In this document: positions 59,427 to 64,000 of the stretch, one piece after another | Layout: each line of letters opens with the position of its first letter | Position numbering within the stretch: position 1 is the first letter of the stretch | Position numbers and translations under genes: made by a program | Notes under the pieces: model-generated | The model's database searches: none | Told to the model about the DNA's origin: nothing | The model's input: only the letters and a program-made list of their open reading frames with translations | From: Thiomicrorhabdus sp033238645 | Lineage (GTDB): Bacteria; Pseudomonadota; Gammaproteobacteria; Thiomicrospirales; Thiomicrospiraceae | Direction: 5' to 3' | DNA: 64,000 nt | Assembly: GCA_033238645.1 (NCBI GenBank) | Contig: BQXR01000003.1 | Span: 62,001-126,000 of the forward strand

Positions 59427-60785
59427 ATGTATCTAGTAGCAGGGTTAGGTATTACAGGGCAGTCCGTTTTACGTTATTTTGAAGCGCAGGGAGAGCACAG
59501 TTTGGCTTTTGATACGCGTGAGGCATTTGACATTGAAGTACTTCAGTCTGATTTTAGTCATATTGAGTTTGCATTAGGCAAAGTGCCTAATGACTGGCTA
59601 CATCGTTTTAAGACCATTGTCTTAAGTCCGGGGATATCCAAGTCGGAGCCTTGGGTGCTTGCGTTGATCAAGCTGGGTAAGCAGGTGATAGGTGATATTG
59701 AGCTATTTGCCAGAGCTGTTGGAGCACCTGTGATAGCGATTACGGGTTCTAACGGTAAAAGCACCGTCACCACTATGACAGGCATTGCATTGCAAGAAGC
59801 AGGTTATCAAGTGGGTATTGGCGGTAATATTGGCGAGCCTATTTTGGATCTGATTCTGGATGATATTGAGTACGATGTTTTTGTTTTAGAGCTATCAAGC
59901 TTTCAACTAGAAACAACCTATTCTTTAGATACGGTTGCGGCAACGGTTCTGAATATTAGTGAAGACCATATGGATCGCTATGACGAGATTGAAGATTATA
60001 TTCAGGCAAAAACCAAAGTATTTGCGACCACTGATCTAGCGATAATCCCTGAAGGCTTTAGTGATCAAGGTATTATTCACCATGCAAAAATCAGTCATTT
60101 TGGTTTGAGTGAGCAGTTTATAACCTCTGACAGCGATTTTGGTCTGATTCAAACTGAGCAGGGGGGGGGGCAGCCATGGTTGGGTTATGGATCAACACCT
60201 TTAGTCCCTGTTGCAGAGATGAAATTACAGGGTGCGCATCATCAGCTCAATGCATTAGCGATGATGGCACTTTGTCAGCCATTTGAAGTTAAGGCTGAAC
60301 ACTTTTTATCTGTCGTAAAGAATTTTGGTGGTCTGCCACATAGAACACAATTGGTTGGCGTTTACAGTGGTATTGAGTGGGTGAATGACTCAAAAGGAAC
60401 CAATGTCGGTGCGGCACTGACCGCCATTGAAAGTATTGGTTCGCAGATCACTGGCAAGCTAGTCCTGATTGCCGGTGGTGTGGGCAAGGGGGCAGATTTT
60501 TCTGACTTAAAACCTTCAGTTAATCACTTTTGCCGACACACGGTGTTGTTTGGTCGTGATCAACAGATTATTGGTGAGCAGCTTGCAGCGGGTGAACTAA
60601 CCTATGTTGAAAATATTGAGCAAGCGGTAGAAGCGGCTCAATCTATTGCACAACCGGGTGATTGCGTTCTATTTTCCCCAGCTTGCGCGAGTTTTGATCA
60701 GTTTGCTAATTATATTCAACGAGGGGATATTTTTATGCAGCTCGTTGAAATTTGTCATCAGGACGTTTCTGAAAAACTATGCTAG
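59427..60785 (+). CDS. murD: UDP-MurNAc-L-alanine:D-glutamate ligase MurD
   Basis: A 452-residue Mur ligase. N-terminal LVAGLGITGQSVLRYF, ATP-binding AITGSNGKSTVTTM (near residue 109), NISEDHMDRYDEIEDY (near residue 182), WVNDSKGTNVGAALTAIES (near residue 315) and VLFSPACASFDQFANYIQRG (near residue 412) are all present. A run of ten G (60161-60170) in the dispersed motif encodes TEQGGGQ near residue 245, in a loop of the central domain. It overlaps ftsW by 7 bp. Confidence 0.96.
   Translation: MYLVAGLGITGQSVLRYFEAQGEHSLAFDTREAFDIEVLQSDFSHIEFALGKVPNDWLHRFKTIVLSPGISKSEPWVLALIKLGKQVIGDIELFARAVGAPVIAITGSNGKSTVTTMTGIALQEAGYQVGIGGNIGEPILDLILDDIEYDVFVLELSSFQLETTYSLDTVAATVLNISEDHMDRYDEIEDYIQAKTKVFATTDLAIIPEGFSDQGIIHHAKISHFGLSEQFITSDSDFGLIQTEQGGGQPWLGYGSTPLVPVAEMKLQGAHHQLNALAMMALCQPFEVKAEHFLSVVKNFGGLPHRTQLVGVYSGIEWVNDSKGTNVGAALTAIESIGSQITGKLVLIAGGVGKGADFSDLKPSVNHFCRHTVLFGRDQQIIGEQLAAGELTYVENIEQAVEAAQSIAQPGDCVLFSPACASFDQFANYIQRGDIFMQLVEICHQDVSEKLC
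60155..60170 (+). repeat. TGAGCA plus ten G, inside murD
   Basis: The longest genic copy of the dispersed motif, read Thr-Glu-Gln-Gly-Gly-Gly-Gln. Gain or loss of one G would break an essential gene. Confidence 0.9.
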
Positions 60786-62035
60786 CGGAGTGGCGTGAAA
60801 AAAGTAAACACTGGCCTTTAGATTATTGGCTACTGGGCTTGATCATTGTTCTTGTTGTGATTGGTTTAATGATGGTAGCGTCCAGCTCCGTCTCAATTAG
60901 TGAAAAGCGTTTTGGTGTGGCTGATCACTACTTTTTGAGACAGCTAATATCGATGGGCTTAGGTATTTTTGTTGCCTATGCTGTCTTTCAGGTTCCGCTC
61001 TCTGTCTGGGAGGCTAATCGTGGTAAGCTGTTTCTGTTTGCACTAGTTCTGCTTGTAGCAGTGTTGATTTTTGGCCGAGAGATCAACGGTAGTAAACGTT
61101 GGCTCCCTCTGGTCATCATGAACTTTCAACCCTCTGAATTTATGAAATTTATCATCGTTGTCTTTATGGCGGGCTACTTAGACCGTCACGCCTCTGCGGT
61201 AAAAGAGAACATTGGTGCTTTTATGCGTTTAGCACTGCCTTTTGGCATCATGGGTGTTCTGCTATTATTGGAACCTGATTACGGCAGTACTTTTGTGATT
61301 GCCGTGGTGATTACTGGCATGCTATTTATCGCGGGTGCACCTTGGCGTTACTTTGTTTTAACAGTACTGCCACTTGTGGTGATCTTGGTCACGTTGGTGG
61401 TTACCTCAGAATATCGTATGGCGCGTGTGAGTAGTTTTTTAGATCCATGGCAAGATCCTTTTGGTGCAGGGTATCAGTTAACTCAGGCTCTGATCGCCTC
61501 AGGCAGTGGTGAGTGGTTCGGTACGGGCTTGGGAGGTAGTATTCAGAAGTTACTTTATCTGCCTGATGCACATACCGATTTTCTCTTTTCTATCTACGGT
61601 GAAGAGTTTGGTTTTGTCGGTGTTGTTTTCCTTGTTTCCCTCTATGTTGCTATCCTCTACCGCCTCTTCAGAATTGGCCGTAAAGCGCTGGATGCCAACC
61701 ACCTCTTTGGTGGTTTAGTCGCCTTTGGGATTGGTATTTGGATTATTCTGCAAGCGGGTATTAATATGGGGGTTAATCTAGGGGCTTTCCCAACCAAAGG
61801 ATTAACACTGCCGTTTATGAGTTACGGGGGCAGCAGTGTTCTAATGCTCAGTGTCGCTCTGGCGATGGTTTTTAGAATTGATTATGAAACACGTTTTTTC
61901 CCTAAAGAGAAGCCCGTAGCAAAAGAAGCCGAGTCAGAAGCGCTTAAAATATCTGAATCTTCTGAGAAGCCTGTTACAAAAAAGAAGACACTCGTTAAAA
62001 GAAAAATGGTTATCAAGCCAAAGCGTGCGAGTTAA
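60779..62035 (+). CDS. ftsW: Septal peptidoglycan polymerase FtsW
   Basis: A 418-residue SEDS-family glycosyltransferase with ten membrane helices, partner of FtsI. Signatures: REINGSKRWLPLVIMNFQPS (near residue 100), EPDYGSTFV, DPWQDPFGAGYQLTQALIA (near residue 223), the region PDAHTDFLFSIYGEEFGFVG (near residue 261) and PTKGLTLPFMSYGGSS (near residue 338). The C-terminus adds about 45 residues rich in Lys and Glu after the last helix (PVTKKKTLVKRKMVIKPKRA). No strong Shine-Dalgarno; translation is probably coupled to murD. Confidence 0.96.
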   Translation: MLAEWREKSKHWPLDYWLLGLIIVLVVIGLMMVASSSVSISEKRFGVADHYFLRQLISMGLGIFVAYAVFQVPLSVWEANRGKLFLFALVLLVAVLIFGREINGSKRWLPLVIMNFQPSEFMKFIIVVFMAGYLDRHASAVKENIGAFMRLALPFGIMGVLLLLEPDYGSTFVIAVVITGMLFIAGAPWRYFVLTVLPLVVILVTLVVTSEYRMARVSSFLDPWQDPFGAGYQLTQALIASGSGEWFGTGLGGSIQKLLYLPDAHTDFLFSIYGEEFGFVGVVFLVSLYVAILYRLFRIGRKALDANHLFGGLVAFGIGIWIILQAGINMGVNLGAFPTKGLTLPFMSYGGSSVLMLSVALAMVFRIDYETRFFPKEKPVAKEAESEALKISESSEKPVTKKKTLVKRKMVIKPKRAS

Positions 62036-62058
62036 AAAGGATGAGCAAAGGTGATTAA

Positions 62059-63126
62059 ATGAGTAAAGTGATGATTATGGCGGGTGGTACAGGTGGGCAT
62101 GTATTTCCTGGTATTGCTTTAGCATCCGCATTAAAAGCGCAAGGTATAGAGGTTGTCTGGCTGGGTACGGTAGGCGGTATGGAATCTACTTGGGTAAATA
62201 ATGCTAATATTCCTTTTAATGAGATCAGTATTAAAGGTTTAAGAGGTAATGGTCTGCTAGGCTGGTTACAAGCCCCCTTCAAAATTATTAAAGCTTGGCA
62301 GCAAGCCAAAGCGATTATTAAAAAAGAGCAACCAAGTCTCATTTTAGGCATGGGGGGCTTTGTCTGCGGGCCGGGTGGTTTAGCGGCTAAGTCCTTGGGT
62401 ATACCGCTAGTTTTGCATGAGCAAAATGCCATTCCTGGTTTAACCAATAAACTGTTAGCGCGCTTGTCAGAAAAAGTCATCACAGCCTTTCCGCAAAATA
62501 TTATTAAAGGTGCGAATGTTGTTACGATTGGTAATCCTGTCAGAGCAGGGCTAGAGGCACTGCCAGAGGTAGAAGATACTCAGCCCTGCCACCTCTTAGT
62601 GATTGGAGGCAGTCGTGGTGCTTTAGCTCTGAATGAGACGTTACCCAAAGCACTTGCCCTAATGGCGGAACCAGATCGGCCAATCGTAACCCATCAAACA
62701 GGTGAAAAAACTTTTCAGCATACCGAACAGGCTTATGAAGTTACGGGTATGCAGGCCAATTTGGTGCCGTTTATTGATGATATGTTAAAGGCCTACGCTA
62801 AAGCAGATCTAGTATTATGCCGTTCGGGCGCCTTAACAGTCAGTGAATTAATTGCCGCTGCAAGACCTGCAATTATGGTGCCTTATCCGCATGCGGTAGA
62901 TGATCATCAAACGGCCAATGCGAATATTTTGGTTGCTTTAGAGGGGGGAGAGGTGATTCAGCAGTCAGAATTAACCGCTGAAGCTTTAGCAAAAATATTG
63001 CAAGCTTGGTGTAAAAACTCAGCAAAGCGAGCACAGGCTTCACAGAGTATTCGACAGCAGTCAGAGACCAAAGCGACGGATAAGATTGTTTCACTATTAA
63101 TAAACATTATGGATCGTGGCCAGTAG
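62059..63126 (+). CDS. murG: UDP-GlcNAc transferase MurG
   Basis: A 355-residue GT-B enzyme that turns lipid I into lipid II at the inner membrane. GGTGGHVFPGIALA (near residue 8), GKPLVL-type region IPLVLHEQNAIPGLTNKLLA (near residue 115), GGSRGALALNETLPKA (near residue 182), LVLCRSGALTVSELIAA (near residue 253) and PYPHAVDDHQTANA (near residue 275) are family marks. AAAAAGGATGAGC and GGTGATTAA precede the ATG. murC would normally follow; here a short-chain dehydrogenase gene follows 33 bp later. Confidence 0.97.
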   Translation: MSKVMIMAGGTGGHVFPGIALASALKAQGIEVVWLGTVGGMESTWVNNANIPFNEISIKGLRGNGLLGWLQAPFKIIKAWQQAKAIIKKEQPSLILGMGGFVCGPGGLAAKSLGIPLVLHEQNAIPGLTNKLLARLSEKVITAFPQNIIKGANVVTIGNPVRAGLEALPEVEDTQPCHLLVIGGSRGALALNETLPKALALMAEPDRPIVTHQTGEKTFQHTEQAYEVTGMQANLVPFIDDMLKAYAKADLVLCRSGALTVSELIAAARPAIMVPYPHAVDDHQTANANILVALEGGEVIQQSELTAEALAKILQAWCKNSAKRAQASQSIRQQSETKATDKIVSLLINIMDRGQ

Positions 63127-63159
63127 AGCCGATCCTGTATTTGAAGAGCGAATGACCCG

Positions 63160-63939
63160 ATGAAAGGTTTAGCAGGCAAAAGAGTTTTGATTACTGGCGC
63201 ATCAAGTGGTATTGGTGCGGGCATGGCACGCGTCTTGGCGCGAGAAGGTTGTCGTTTGGTATTGCATTACAACCGTAATCAAACAGGTATATAGAAGACA
63301 CTGCAAGAGGTTTCTCAGTTAGGTGCTGAGGCGATAATACTCAAGTGTGACTTTAAGTTACTGGATAGTCTCGATGGTTTCTTTAAACAAGCATGGTCTG
63401 TCTATGCTGGCTTAGATGGTTTGGTCAATAATGCCGGTATTGTCTCCAAAACAACGGCTCTGAAAGATCCAGCAGGTATACAGTTTAGCGAGACGCTAAA
63501 AGTCAATTTACACGCTCCTTATCAACTTAGTACTGCATTCGCGCAAGCTTGTATCAATAGTGAGCAGGGGGGGGTAATTGTTAATAATAGTAGTATTCAT
63601 GGTCAAGCATCTTGCGAATGGTTTTCCGCTTATGCCGCCTCCAAGGCCGCATTAGATGCCATCAGTAAAGTGCAGGCGGTTGAGTGGGGGCAGTATCAAA
63701 TTCGCGTTAATGTACTAGCACCAGGGGTTGTACCCGTAGAGCGTACTGATAAAATTTTATCTGAACCGAGTATGGCAAAGAAGTGGCACGACAAAATACC
63801 TGTAAATCGCTATGGCCTAACAGAGGAGATGGGTGAGGCGACAGCCTATCTATTATCGGATGCAACAGCTTGGATGACTGGCAGTGTACTCACTTTAGAT
63901 GGCGGCCTCATTGCTCGCGGTAACTACCCAAGTCGCTAA
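63160..63939 (+). pseudogene. Short-chain dehydrogenase/reductase with in-frame amber stop
   Basis: From ATG 63160 the frame encodes MKGLAGKRVLITGASSGIGA, the NAD(P)-binding Gly-X3-Gly-X-Gly motif, but codon 45 is TAG (63292-63294). After it the same frame continues without another stop: LVNNAGIV (near residue 88), the catalytic Ser in NNSSIHG, Tyr-X3-Lys in YAASKAALDAISK (near residue 160), and LAPGVVPVERTD and TGSVLTLDGG at the end. Total length without the stop would be 259 residues, normal for the family. Either the gene is freshly broken, the stop is read through, or the base is an error. It carries a dispersed-motif G run (63567-63574; SEQGGVI). Substrate unknown. Confidence 0.85.
63561..63574 (+). 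repeat. TGAGCA plus eight G, inside the broken dehydrogenase gene
   Basis: Genic copy of the dispersed motif read Ser-Glu-Gln-Gly-Gly-Val. A shorter relative (TTTTGAATGGGGGGATAA on the minus strand) lies at the window end near 63977-63994. Confidence 0.85.
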
Positions 63940-64000
63940 TGATTAGTCACGCTTAAGTTCTAAGTGATAAGCGTGTTATCCCCCCATTCAAAATAACCAA

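Overview
The window is a chromosomal segment of a gammaproteobacterium with moderate to low GC. Its conserved blocks are in gammaproteobacterial arrangement or content: tig-clpP-clpX-lon-hupB, mfd-csiV, lolC-lolD, rsmI next to lpoA-yraN, and a long dcw cell-wall/division cluster. A sulfide:quinone oxidoreductase-like flavoprotein (12479-13798) points to an organism that meets or oxidises sulfide. I cannot place it to genus from this sequence.

Layout. 1-2133: a truncated thymidine/AMP phosphorylase-like gene and a secreted Sel1-repeat protein, both on the minus strand. 2277-6668: thiamine operon thiC-thiO-thiS-thiG behind a clear promoter and TPP riboswitch. 6819-10943: mfd-csiV on the minus strand. 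11065-18729: an RND-like membrane protein, the SQR, a UPF0126-type membrane protein, lolC-lolD, ABC-F gene yheS and a small DUF2892-like protein. 19028-25303: trigger factor, ClpP, ClpX, Lon and HU. 25435-26107: three copies of a tRNA-Val/tRNA-Asp pair. 26490-33878: fabI and a four-gene peptide ABC transporter.

33996-41260 is the accessory part. Five genes (an unknown protein, two P1B metal ATPases, a peroxiredoxin and a small ferritin-like protein) are separated by intergenic regions of about 300 bp. Each of these carries an integron attC-like imperfect hairpin or its remnant, followed by a conserved repeat of about 170 bp with terminal inverted repeats and three internal hairpins. The bases at the gene-unit boundaries (GTTAGGGGT ... 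ACCCCTAAC and equivalents) are complementary, as expected for gene cassettes. No integrase is present in the window. This looks like a metal/oxidative-stress cassette array with unusually long, multi-hairpin recombination-site-like repeats, and it is the best candidate for something not yet described.

41526-49013: a cold-shock protein with a small lysine-rich partner, two frameshifted genes, yraN, lpoA, rsmI, rsmJ and a PBP4-type dacB. 49117-49497 is RNase P RNA. 50023-63126 is the dcw cluster mraZ-rsmH-ftsZ-ftsL-ftsI-murE-murF-mraY-murD-ftsW-murG, with a strong promoter overlapped by MraZ-type boxes. ftsZ sits unusually between rsmH and ftsL, and murG is followed by a short-chain dehydrogenase gene broken by an in-frame amber codon.

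A second theme runs through the whole window: long G tracts (7-10 G) that are rare in such DNA recur in one context, TGAGCAG(n)(T/C)A, on both strands, in genes (usually read Glu-Gln-Gly-Gly) and between them. Copies lie in murD, at the ftsL/ftsI junction, in dacB, in a permease gene, in yheS and next to fabI. They could be a genome-wide DNA signal (uptake, Chi-like or KOPS-like) and also potential slippage sites.
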